Source of the DNA: Novosphingopyxis baekryungensis DSM 16222 | GTDB lineage: Bacteria; Pseudomonadota; Alphaproteobacteria; Sphingomonadales; Sphingomonadaceae | DNA length: 64,000 nt | Direction: 5' to 3' | Assembly: GCF_000420305.1 (NCBI RefSeq) | Contig: NZ_ATUR01000007.1 | Coordinates: 1-64,000, forward strand | Shown: positions 16,602-24,559 of the stretch, in pieces | Numbering within the stretch: the stretch's first letter is position 1 | Layout of the letters: the number at the start of each line of letters is the position of its first letter | Notes under the pieces: generated by a model | The model's input: only the letters and a program-made list of their open reading frames with translations | What the model was told of the DNA's origin: nothing | The model's database searches: none | Program-made: the position numbers and the translations under genes

Positions 16602-17192
16602 ATGAAACGTTCGTTCGATATTGCCGTGTCGCTCCTGCTCATACTGTTTTTAATGCCGCTGCTGGCCGTAATATGGTCGGCGGTCAGAATGAGCCTTGGA
16701 GACCCGGTGTTCTTTCGGCAAACTCGGCCAGGCTTAGACGGCAAGCCCTTCGAAATGATTAAATTTAGGTCAATGACCCAAGCGCGCAATCAAGATGGAA
16801 CCGATCGGCCCGACGCTGATAGATTGCTTCCCTTTGGCCGGTTTCTCCGATCCACCAGTCTCGATGAGCTTCCAGAGCTTTGGAATGTGCTCAAAGGAGA
16901 TATGAGCCTTGTAGGCCCCAGGCCGCTACTGATGGCTTATATACCTCTCTACAATGATACACAGAAGAGGCGACATGAGGTCCGGCCCGGCATAACAGGA
17001 TGGGCCCAGATATCCGGTAGAAACACGCTTGGCTGGAATGAAAGGTTTGAGGCGGATGTCTGGTATGTCGACAATCGGTCTTTCTGGCTGGATCTAAAAA
17101 TTCTCTGGCGCACTATTCTAATTGTGATTCGCCGAAAAGGCATTTCCAGCGCAAGCGACGCTACTATGGCCCCTTTTAAAGGCAATAATTAG
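16602..17192 (+). CDS. Initiating phosphosugar transferase (PglC-like, bacterial sugar transferase)
   Basis: This 196-residue enzyme should transfer a phosphosugar from a UDP-sugar to undecaprenyl phosphate, starting repeat-unit assembly. It has an N-terminal re-entrant hydrophobic helix (KRSFDIAVSLLLILFL), the basic KFRSM motif and the hallmark 'SLDELPELWNVLKGDMSLVG' followed by PRP. Its small size marks the monotopic PglC type rather than the large WbaP/WcaJ type. The following PglD-, PglE- and PglF-like genes suggest UDP-diNAc-bacillosamine as donor. It overlaps the next gene by one base. Confidence 0.92.
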   Translation: MKRSFDIAVSLLLILFLMPLLAVIWSAVRMSLGDPVFFRQTRPGLDGKPFEMIKFRSMTQARNQDGTDRPDADRLLPFGRFLRSTSLDELPELWNVLKGDMSLVGPRPLLMAYIPLYNDTQKRRHEVRPGITGWAQISGRNTLGWNERFEADVWYVDNRSFWLDLKILWRTILIVIRRKGISSASDATMAPFKGNN

Positions 17193-17812
17193 TGACCAGC
17201 AGAACCCTTGGCATCTACGGAACGGGCGGATGCGGACGCAGCGTCATGCCGGTGGCACGCACGCAATTTCCTGACGATCGGCTTGTATTTGTAGATGACG
17301 CGCCAAATGCCAAACAGTGCAATGGGGCTGAAGTACTATCCTTCGATGACTTCGCTAAAATAGATGGCGGACTGATCACTATTGCAATCTCCCAGCCTGC
17401 GATCCGGAAAATACTGGCGTATAAATGTACTGCAGCCGGCCTTGGTTTTTACGATATCCTAGCCAATGATTTGATCGTTATGGATGACGCGTCGTGGAAA
17501 TCGGGCGCAATTATTTCTCCAAGGAGTACGATAGGAAGCAATGTTACTATTGGTCGGCACTTCCACTGCAATCTGCACTCCTACGTGGAGCATGATTGCG
17601 TGATTGGCGATTTCGTAACGTTTGCGCCAGGGGTCTGCTGCAACGGCTCGGTGACGATTGGCGATGGCGCTTATATCGGTGCGGCGGCCTCAATCCGGCA
17701 AGGTATTTGGATCGGACAGGGGGCAGTGGTTGGAATGGGGGCTGTCGTGGTAAAGGATGTTCCAGCGGGAGCAATCGTTGCCGGCAATCCGGCGCGTTCT
17801 TTAACTTCTTGA
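17192..17812 (+). CDS. PglD-like sugar O/N-acetyltransferase
   Basis: This 206-residue protein has a small N-terminal Rossmann-like domain (LGIYGTGGCGRSVMPVA) and a C-terminal left-handed beta-helix of hexapeptide repeats (IGSNVTIGRHFHCNLHSYVE). The likely catalytic His is in VEHDCVIGD. In the PglD family it acetylates the 4-amino group of UDP-4-amino-sugars using acetyl-CoA. It starts at GTG, overlapping the phosphosugar transferase stop. The aminotransferase it would work with lies convergently just downstream. Confidence 0.88.
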   Translation: MTSRTLGIYGTGGCGRSVMPVARTQFPDDRLVFVDDAPNAKQCNGAEVLSFDDFAKIDGGLITIAISQPAIRKILAYKCTAAGLGFYDILANDLIVMDDASWKSGAIISPRSTIGSNVTIGRHFHCNLHSYVEHDCVIGDFVTFAPGVCCNGSVTIGDGAYIGAAASIRQGIWIGQGAVVGMGAVVVKDVPAGAIVAGNPARSLTS

Positions 17813-17824
17813 AGTACCTTATGA

Positions 17825-19003
17825 TTAAGCTGATGCTTTTTTCATTACGGTAGAAAAGGTTTCAATAATCTTGTCCACATCCTCATCTGTCAATGTGGGA
17901 TGAGTAACAAACATTAGGCTTGTTTCCCCTAGTTCGACAGCTGCTGCTAACGGTTCTTTGGGTCTAAGGCCTGTCCCGTCGAAAGCCTTTTCCCTGTAGA
18001 CTTCCGAACAACTGCCTTGAAACAGGGGTATATTGCTCCGCCGCACCTCTTCTACAATGCGATCTCGATTCCATCCGGCCCGCAAACCGTCAGGCTGAGT
18101 GTATGCGTAGAACCGATACCATGCATGTGTGAACTCCGCGTCTGGCAGCGGGACGCGAAGGGCGCTAGGGAAGGCCTTGAGTGCATCGACATAACGCTGC
18201 GCAATCGCAGCTCTTCTGTTGTGCCATTGCGTCATTCGCCGTAGCTGTATGTTTCCGATAACGGCCTGAATTTCAAGCATCCGCCAATTGGAGCCGAAAC
18301 TTTCGTGAAGCCATCTGAATCCCGGCGGGTGTTCACGCTTGTAGACGGCATCCCAATCTTTTCCATGATCCTTGTAGGACCACATGCGCAGTCGCAGATC
18401 CTGATCGTTACAGGTCGCCATGCCGCCTTCGCCACCTGTAGACATGATTTTGTCCTGACAAAAGGACCACGCGCCTACAGCGCCAAAACTGCCGACCGAG
18501 CGACCGTTGATGCGCCCGCCATGCGCCTGCGCACAGTCTTCTATAACAGAAATACTCCGTGGCTCGGCGAGCTTGAGTATCTCCGGCATGTCGCACGGCC
18601 ATCCTGCCAGATGAACCGGAATAATCGCGCGTGTACGGTCTGTAAGGACAGCTGAAATGGTATCCGGGGATATATTTCCACTTCTCCGGTCAACATCCGC
18701 AAAGACAGGCCGTGCGCCCGCCGCGACTACGCTTGAGACTGAGGCGATGAAGGTTCGCGGGGTCACTATGACATCGTCCCCAGGGCCAACGCCTACGGCC
18801 TTTAGGGCAAGATCGAGGGCCAGCGTCCCGTTCGCCACGGCAATCGCATGGTCGCAGTCTGCGAATTGGGCGAAGGCCTGCTCGAACTGGCGTGTCTCGT
18901 CCCCAGTCCAATAGTTGACTCGGCCAGAGCGCAAGACTTGGGAAACGGCGTCGATTTCCTCTTCGTCAAAAACTGGCCACGGCGAAACAGAAGTATTGAG
19001 CAT
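17825..19003 (-). CDS. DegT/DnrJ/EryC1-family sugar aminotransferase (PglE-like)
   Basis: This PLP enzyme of about 392 residues should install an amino group on a UDP-4-keto-sugar. PLP-fold motifs are clear: 'AVANGTLALDLALKAVGVGP', VIEDCAQAHGG (Asp that contacts the pyridine N) and the Schiff-base Lys in 'SFCQDKIMSTGGEGG'. I chose ATG 19003 (MLNTSVSPWPVFDE), where the family homology begins. It is on the minus strand, convergent with the acetyltransferase and divergent from the next glycosyltransferase. Its partners would be the PglD- and PglF-like proteins. Confidence 0.92.
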   Translation of the reverse strand: MLNTSVSPWPVFDEEEIDAVSQVLRSGRVNYWTGDETRQFEQAFAQFADCDHAIAVANGTLALDLALKAVGVGPGDDVIVTPRTFIASVSSVVAAGARPVFADVDRRSGNISPDTISAVLTDRTRAIIPVHLAGWPCDMPEILKLAEPRSISVIEDCAQAHGGRINGRSVGSFGAVGAWSFCQDKIMSTGGEGGMATCNDQDLRLRMWSYKDHGKDWDAVYKREHPPGFRWLHESFGSNWRMLEIQAVIGNIQLRRMTQWHNRRAAIAQRYVDALKAFPSALRVPLPDAEFTHAWYRFYAYTQPDGLRAGWNRDRIVEEVRRSNIPLFQGSCSEVYREKAFDGTGLRPKEPLAAAVELGETSLMFVTHPTLTDEDVDKIIETFSTVMKKASA

Positions 19004-19083
19004 GAACGATTCCAAGAAGCGGTTTGCGGCCTCCAAAACACGTATATTGCGTGTAAGGGCGACGCTCACTAATAGCACGCTGC

Positions 19084-20220
19084 ATGGCTCTACGCACGAT
19101 ACTCGTCAACGCTTCATTCGCCGCGTCGCTGGTCGAATTTCGCGGTGCTCTGCTGCGGACGCTAGTGGAGGCGGGGCACCGGGTTCACGCCAGCGCGCCC
19201 GGTCTTACAAGCAAGATTGCAGAGCAATTGCTCGATTTAGGCGTGGTTGCCCACAATGTCCCGCTCGCTCGGACCGGGACTAATCTGCGGGCCGATTTGC
19301 ATTATCGTGCCAGCCTGCTTCACCTTATACGCAAAACTAACGCGGATCTGGTTCTAAATTACACCATTAAGCCATGCATTTGGGGCGCCTTTGCCGCACG
19401 GTCCGCTGGCGTGGAGTCCGTCTCGCTGATCACCGGCTTGGGATATGCGTTCATCGCAAATTCCGGACTTCGGCATCGCCTGATATCTATGGTCGCGAAA
19501 CGTCTCTGGCGGTCGGCAACGTCGGCAAACAAGACCGTCATTTTTCAAAACCCGGATGACAGAGATGATTTTATCGCAGCAGGAGCATTGAAAGATACGA
19601 GTAAATCACGGCTGGTAGATGGCTCCGGCGTGGACATGCGACAATATCGGCGTGCCGCTCTGCCACAGGCACCCCGATTTTTGATGGTTAGCAGGCTGAT
19701 TGGCAACAAGGGCGTACGTGAATTTGGCGAAGCTGCTACCAAATTGCTGGCGGAAGGGAATTCGGCAAGCTTCACCTTGGCGGGCTATTTTGATGAAGGC
19801 CCGGATGGTATCGATCCTTTGGACCTCGATCGCTGGCGTAGCGCGGGCCTTAACTATATCGGTGCTTTGGATAACGTGCGGCCGGCGCTGGCCGATTGCT
19901 CGATATTTGTGCTACCTTCTTACCGGGAAGGTACGCCGCGTTCAGTTTTAGAGGCGATGGCGACGGGCCGACCCATCATAACTAGCGACGCGCCGGGCTG
20001 CCGCGAGACTGTCGTGCACAATGTCAGCGGTATGTTGGTGCCGCCGCGCGATACGCTTGCTCTAGCGGACGCCATGCGGCGGTTGGCGCGCGACTCCAGT
20101 CTTCGCACCGAAATGGCGGACGCAGCCTGGCGCCGCTGCGCGTCCAAATATGCCGTGGAAAAGGTGAATCACTCTATGTTCCGGCATCTTGGCCTCGACG
20201 TTAAAGCCGAAAGCTCCTAG
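19084..20220 (+). CDS. GT4-family glycosyltransferase (PglA-like)
   Basis: This 378-residue GT-B enzyme has an N-terminal acceptor domain and a C-terminal nucleotide-sugar domain with FLMVSRLIGNKGV, then 'LPSYREGTPRSVLEAMATGRPI' containing the EX7E catalytic pair, and GCRETV. The layout resembles PglA, which adds the second sugar to undecaprenyl-linked bacillosamine. Given the neighbouring PglC, D, E and F analogues, that role is plausible but inferred. The gene is divergent from the aminotransferase, with 80 bp between them. Confidence 0.87.
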   Translation: MALRTILVNASFAASLVEFRGALLRTLVEAGHRVHASAPGLTSKIAEQLLDLGVVAHNVPLARTGTNLRADLHYRASLLHLIRKTNADLVLNYTIKPCIWGAFAARSAGVESVSLITGLGYAFIANSGLRHRLISMVAKRLWRSATSANKTVIFQNPDDRDDFIAAGALKDTSKSRLVDGSGVDMRQYRRAALPQAPRFLMVSRLIGNKGVREFGEAATKLLAEGNSASFTLAGYFDEGPDGIDPLDLDRWRSAGLNYIGALDNVRPALADCSIFVLPSYREGTPRSVLEAMATGRPIITSDAPGCRETVVHNVSGMLVPPRDTLALADAMRRLARDSSLRTEMADAAWRRCASKYAVEKVNHSMFRHLGLDVKAESS

Positions 20221-20321
20221 GCACCTGCCGAGGTTGTTTGGCTCACGGCAGAGATTGGGCTCACGTCCAACGCGAAGGCGGGGCGGATAGCGATGCACAG
20301 GACGTCTAGAACGCACTCATT

Positions 20322-22313
20322 ATGACCGATTTAGCAGCCAATATTTTTATTGGATGGTTTCGACCCCGAATAATGCATTTGCTTAATGCAAGACGCAGCT
20401 CCAAACGTCTCTTAGCTGCAATTAGCGACAGCCTCAGCTGTGTTCTGGCGATATGGATTTCTTTTAGCTTGCGATTGGGCCAATTCCCATGGTTCGATCG
20501 CTCATTCCTGATATTCCTCATCACGGGCCTAGCGATTTCTATCACGACGTTCTTCGCTCGCGGTGTCTACAATAATATTTTCCGGTTTCATGGCCCCAAT
20601 GGCTTAGGTCAAATAGCGCGGTCATGTTTTGTCATCGCGGTTCCCTTGGTCGTTTTCTTCGGCTTCATCAGTATGCCAGGAATACCGAGGACTGTAAGCG
20701 TTATATTTCCGGTGATATTTTTTACAATTGTTGCTGTGAGCCGAATTGTAACTCGATATTTTCTGATGGATCTATTCAAAGGTGATGAAGCCCACCAACG
20801 CGTTCTAATATACGGCGCCGGAGTTGCTGGCCGGAAGCTGGCGACCTTGCTGCAACATGAAACCAAATATAATCTGTTTGCTTATTGCGATGACAACATT
20901 TCGCTTCAGGGTCAGAGGATTGAAGGCGTTCCAATCATTTCTTTGGCTAATACCGAAGCAGCCTTGAAAGACGGTCAAATTGACTTGATCTTGCTGGCCT
21001 TGCCTAGCCTCCAGCGGAGCAAACGCGCTGCCATTGTGGAACGCCTGCGGTCTCATGGCGCGCACGTAAAGATCTTGCCAGGGTTGCATGAAATCGTCGC
21101 CGGTGAGGTTTCGGTCAGTGATTTGCGCGACATCGAGGTGACGGACCTACTTGCCCGCGAACCGGTAACGCCAGACTTCCAGCTTCTTGGTCGAGCCATA
21201 ACCGGTAAGACCGTGCTGGTGACCGGTGCCGGCGGCTCTATCGGGAGTGAACTTTGCCGGCAGATATTAAAACAACGCCCCAAAAAACTGATTTTATTCG
21301 AAATGACTGAAGCCGCCCTTTTTGCGATTGACGGCGAATTGCGGGCTGTTGCTGGTACCGACGCAATCGAGAGTATAATCGTGCCAGAGCTCGGCTCACT
21401 GGTCGACGAAGCAACTGTTGCCCGGCTTTTTGAGTCCTGGCGACCAAATACCGTCTATCATGCCGCGGCATACAAACACGTACCCCTTGTTGAAGTCAAT
21501 CTGATCGCCGGCGTGCGCAACAATGTGATCGGGACACTAAACTGCGCTCAAGCAGCAATAAAAGCCAATGTAGAACGTTTTATTCTAGTCAGTACAGACA
21601 AGGCTGTGCGGCCGACCAATGTCATGGGCGCTTCAAAGCGAATCTGCGAGTTGATCTTGCAAGCGCTGGACGACGCGAGTGGAGAGGGCAATCGTACGAT
21701 TTTTGCGATGGTGCGATTTGGTAATGTGCTCGGTTCCTCCGGATCGGTTGTCCCACATTTTCGGCGTCAGATTGCCGCAGGTGGGCCGGTCACGCTCACC
21801 CACAAGAATATCACGCGCTATTTTATGACCATTCCGGAGGCTGCTGAGCTTGTCATCCAGGCCGGTGCGATGGCGGAAGGCGGCGAAGTCTATTTGCTAG
21901 ATATGGGCAAACCGGTTCGGATCTACGATCTGGCCCGGTCGATGATCCAGATGTCGGGTAGAACGGTCCGCGATGCCGACCATCCCGAAGGCGATATCGA
22001 AATCGTCGAGATCGGCTTGCGGAGCGGAGAAAAATTGTTCGAAGAATTGCTCATCGGACTGGAATCTTCTCCGACCGATCATTCCCGCATATATCGGGCG
22101 CGTGAGGAAAAGCTAACATGGAAGACGCTCGCCCCAGCACTCAACAGCATAAAAAGAGCAACGGATACGGGCGATAGACTGGCCATTCGTGAATTGCTGC
22201 ACGAATTGGTGAAGGGTTATCAACCTGATCCATCCGGAGCCGGACCCAATCAAAAACCAGTTACGCCGCCAGAGTTTCCAACTTCTGACCCGGCCATTGC
22301 GAGACACTTTTGA
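20322..22313 (+). CDS. UDP-GlcNAc 4,6-dehydratase, membrane type (PglF/WbpM/CapD-like)
   Basis: This 663-residue protein has four N-terminal membrane helices, a first Rossmann domain (LIYGAGVAGRKLATLL) and a second SDR-type domain (VLVTGAGGSIGSELCRQIL). The catalytic segment 'TDKAVRPTNVMGASKR' has Met in place of the usual Tyr, as in PglF and WbpM. The family converts UDP-GlcNAc to the 4-keto-6-deoxy sugar that the aminotransferase and acetyltransferase turn into UDP-diNAc-bacillosamine. Its stop overlaps the next start (TGATG). Confidence 0.93.
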   Translation: MTDLAANIFIGWFRPRIMHLLNARRSSKRLLAAISDSLSCVLAIWISFSLRLGQFPWFDRSFLIFLITGLAISITTFFARGVYNNIFRFHGPNGLGQIARSCFVIAVPLVVFFGFISMPGIPRTVSVIFPVIFFTIVAVSRIVTRYFLMDLFKGDEAHQRVLIYGAGVAGRKLATLLQHETKYNLFAYCDDNISLQGQRIEGVPIISLANTEAALKDGQIDLILLALPSLQRSKRAAIVERLRSHGAHVKILPGLHEIVAGEVSVSDLRDIEVTDLLAREPVTPDFQLLGRAITGKTVLVTGAGGSIGSELCRQILKQRPKKLILFEMTEAALFAIDGELRAVAGTDAIESIIVPELGSLVDEATVARLFESWRPNTVYHAAAYKHVPLVEVNLIAGVRNNVIGTLNCAQAAIKANVERFILVSTDKAVRPTNVMGASKRICELILQALDDASGEGNRTIFAMVRFGNVLGSSGSVVPHFRRQIAAGGPVTLTHKNITRYFMTIPEAAELVIQAGAMAEGGEVYLLDMGKPVRIYDLARSMIQMSGRTVRDADHPEGDIEIVEIGLRSGEKLFEELLIGLESSPTDHSRIYRAREEKLTWKTLAPALNSIKRATDTGDRLAIRELLHELVKGYQPDPSGAGPNQKPVTPPEFPTSDPAIARHF

Positions 22314-23773
22314 TGACAGCGCTAAAACCAGCTGCAAGATTTCCTTATACTTTGCGCACACGCATGGCGACGGCCAAGGTCAGACTTCTTGCGCTGTCTC
22401 TGTTCGTAGGGCTTGTAGCGCTGACGGGCGGAGGCAGCCGAGCCGATATAACTTCCCTCATAGTCTTGCGTCCCATGGCCGTTCTATTTGGGGCCTATGC
22501 TTTACTAGTCATGCCGCCTAACCGTTTGCGTTCTGTCCGCTTCCCATTGATCCTGCTTCTGTCCGCCGTGTTGGTAGTCGGATGGCAGCTTATTCCGCTT
22601 CCCTCCTCGCTCTGGCACGAATTACCGGGCCGTGCCCTGATTGGCCACACCGACGCTCTTTTGGGCTGGTCAGATTTGTGGCGTCCGGCAGCCATGTCTC
22701 CGGCGGGTGCGTGGAATGTCCTGTTTTCTCTTTTCGTCCCAATAGCGGCTTTACTGCTGTTTGCTGCAGTCGACCCAAGTGACCGAAAAGTGCTATTGCT
22801 CATCTGGCTTGCTGTGGCATTTGCCAGTTCTATATTGGGTCTTATGCAGCTGCTTGGGCCTCCAGACGGGCCGCTATACAGTTATGCCGTAACAAATGGC
22901 GGAGTATCGGTCGGTCTATTTTCTAATGCAAACCATCAGTCGGCCTTTCTTGCGACGTCCATTCCAGTCGCTACGTTATGGGGCTATCGTCGGCCGGAAA
23001 GGCGCAAAAGCCGGTGGCTAGCTGCTCTCGCCGCCGCGCTACTGTTTGCTTTGGTTGCCATCCTCACCGGATCGCGATCTGGGATTGTACTTACCGCACT
23101 AGCCTTAATTTTAGCGGCTTTAACGCTTGGTGGGCAGTTCACCAAGAAGGCGTATTCTGCTGCATCAACTGCAGGCACGAGCGGTAATCTTGCAGTAACT
23201 GCTAAGCGGCGCCTTGGATTGATAGCAAGTGGCCTTATTGTCCTGCTTCTGGTTGTGGCAGGGTCGCTTATGGCATCGCTCCAAAATGTTGGGGGATTAG
23301 AAGCTGGCGGTTATGACTGGACCGCAGAATTGCGGTTCGAGGCCTTGCCTACAATTTTACAGCTCATCGGCACATACTGGCCAATAGGCTCGGGCGCAGG
23401 GTCGTTCGCAGCAGTCTATAAAATTGCAGAGCCGACTTCACTGCTAAGCAATACGTATCTCAATCAGGCGCATAATGATTGGATTCAAATTGTCTTAGAA
23501 CATGGGCTGCTGGGATTAGTTTTATTAGCTGCTTTTGTGATAATGGTCTTACGTGCAGGTCTTCATACACTGCGCCAGCATAGGGGCGTTCTTCTCAATC
23601 GTATTACAATCTTGGCACCACCGGCCATGTTCGCAGTCGCATCTGTTTTGGATTATCCTTTGAGAACCCCTATCTTACAGGTTCTGCTAATATGCTGGGT
23701 GGTGGTGATGCAGCAGCAGGATAGCACATCTTCTTCACGTCGGCCGCTGGGCAAAGACGGTTTACGGCAGTGA
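22313..23773 (+). CDS. O-antigen ligase/polymerase-family membrane protein (Wzy-like)
   Basis: This 486-residue polytopic protein has about ten hydrophobic segments and a large periplasmic loop (about 320-385), followed by 'NQAHNDWIQIVLEHGLLG', the usual PF04932-type motif of Wzy and WaaL proteins. It most likely polymerises lipid-linked repeat units or ligates them. It lies between the dehydratase and the export genes with overlapping ends. A second polymerase-like protein occurs at 34973, so which one is the true polymerase is open. Confidence 0.85.
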   Translation: MTALKPAARFPYTLRTRMATAKVRLLALSLFVGLVALTGGGSRADITSLIVLRPMAVLFGAYALLVMPPNRLRSVRFPLILLLSAVLVVGWQLIPLPSSLWHELPGRALIGHTDALLGWSDLWRPAAMSPAGAWNVLFSLFVPIAALLLFAAVDPSDRKVLLLIWLAVAFASSILGLMQLLGPPDGPLYSYAVTNGGVSVGLFSNANHQSAFLATSIPVATLWGYRRPERRKSRWLAALAAALLFALVAILTGSRSGIVLTALALILAALTLGGQFTKKAYSAASTAGTSGNLAVTAKRRLGLIASGLIVLLLVVAGSLMASLQNVGGLEAGGYDWTAELRFEALPTILQLIGTYWPIGSGAGSFAAVYKIAEPTSLLSNTYLNQAHNDWIQIVLEHGLLGLVLLAAFVIMVLRAGLHTLRQHRGVLLNRITILAPPAMFAVASVLDYPLRTPILQVLLICWVVVMQQQDSTSSSRRPLGKDGLRQ

Positions 23774-24549
23774 GACAATCAGATAGCTGGCGTGAGCGTT
23801 TACGACGGGTCATGAGAGGCCAAAGACTGATGTTTAGGGTGCTTGTTTTAGGTTTGGCGTTTTCCTGTGCCGCATGTTCCAGTGCACCGGGCCCGATTGG
23901 TCTGGCTCCATCGGTTCAGCCAGTGGCCATGGGCGAACTGCCTTCACCCGAGCCAGCAGATTATACGCGCCCCACGCGTAGCTATTTTATCGGTCCGAAC
24001 GATCGGATAAGCATAGAGGTATTCGGCGTTCCGGAACTGCAACGCGAAGTTCAGGTAGACGAGTCTGGGAGACTTGCTTTTCCGCTCATCGGCGTTATCG
24101 AGGCCGCCGGTCGAAGGCCGGCGGACATAGCAATGGAGATCGAGCGTCGTCTCCGTGGCCGATATGTTAAAGACCCTCAGGTAACGATCAATCTTAAAGA
24201 AACCACGAGTCAGACCCTGGCTGTGGACGGTTCGGTTGCGCGTCCCGGTATATATCCCGTAACCGGGCGCATGACGCTGCAGCGTGCAGTTGCCGTCGCC
24301 GGCGGCCCCACCGAGTTCTCGGACCTAGATGATGTCATCATCCGACGCGATGTGGGGGGCAACAGCTATATCGGCCTATACAATCTCGGCGCGATCCGAC
24401 GTGGTAATTATAAGGATCCAGATGTTTTCCCTTCGGACATCATTGTTGTCGGCGAAAGTAAGCAGCGCCGCCTTTTCCGGGATCTTCTGCAAATCCTTCC
24501 ACTGGCCACGACACCCTTAATTTTACTGCTGCAAAATGGCGGTAACTGA
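23770..24549 (+). CDS. Outer-membrane polysaccharide export lipoprotein (Wza-like)
   Basis: This protein of up to 259 residues has a lipoprotein signal (VLVLGLAFSCAAC, lipidated Cys in CAAC|SS), a poly-export domain (PNDRISIEVFGVPELQREVQ) and SLBB-type repeats (LAVDGSVARPGIYPVTGRM). It should form the periplasm and outer-membrane channel for the polymer. The GTG start at 23770 overlaps the previous stop. ATGs at 23812 or 23830 are equally possible and would place the signal closer to the N-terminus. The Wzc-like gene follows 10 bp later. Confidence 0.9.
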   Translation: MRQSDSWRERLRRVMRGQRLMFRVLVLGLAFSCAACSSAPGPIGLAPSVQPVAMGELPSPEPADYTRPTRSYFIGPNDRISIEVFGVPELQREVQVDESGRLAFPLIGVIEAAGRRPADIAMEIERRLRGRYVKDPQVTINLKETTSQTLAVDGSVARPGIYPVTGRMTLQRAVAVAGGPTEFSDLDDVIIRRDVGGNSYIGLYNLGAIRRGNYKDPDVFPSDIIVVGESKQRRLFRDLLQILPLATTPLILLLQNGGN

Positions 24550-24559
24550 GATTTTATAG

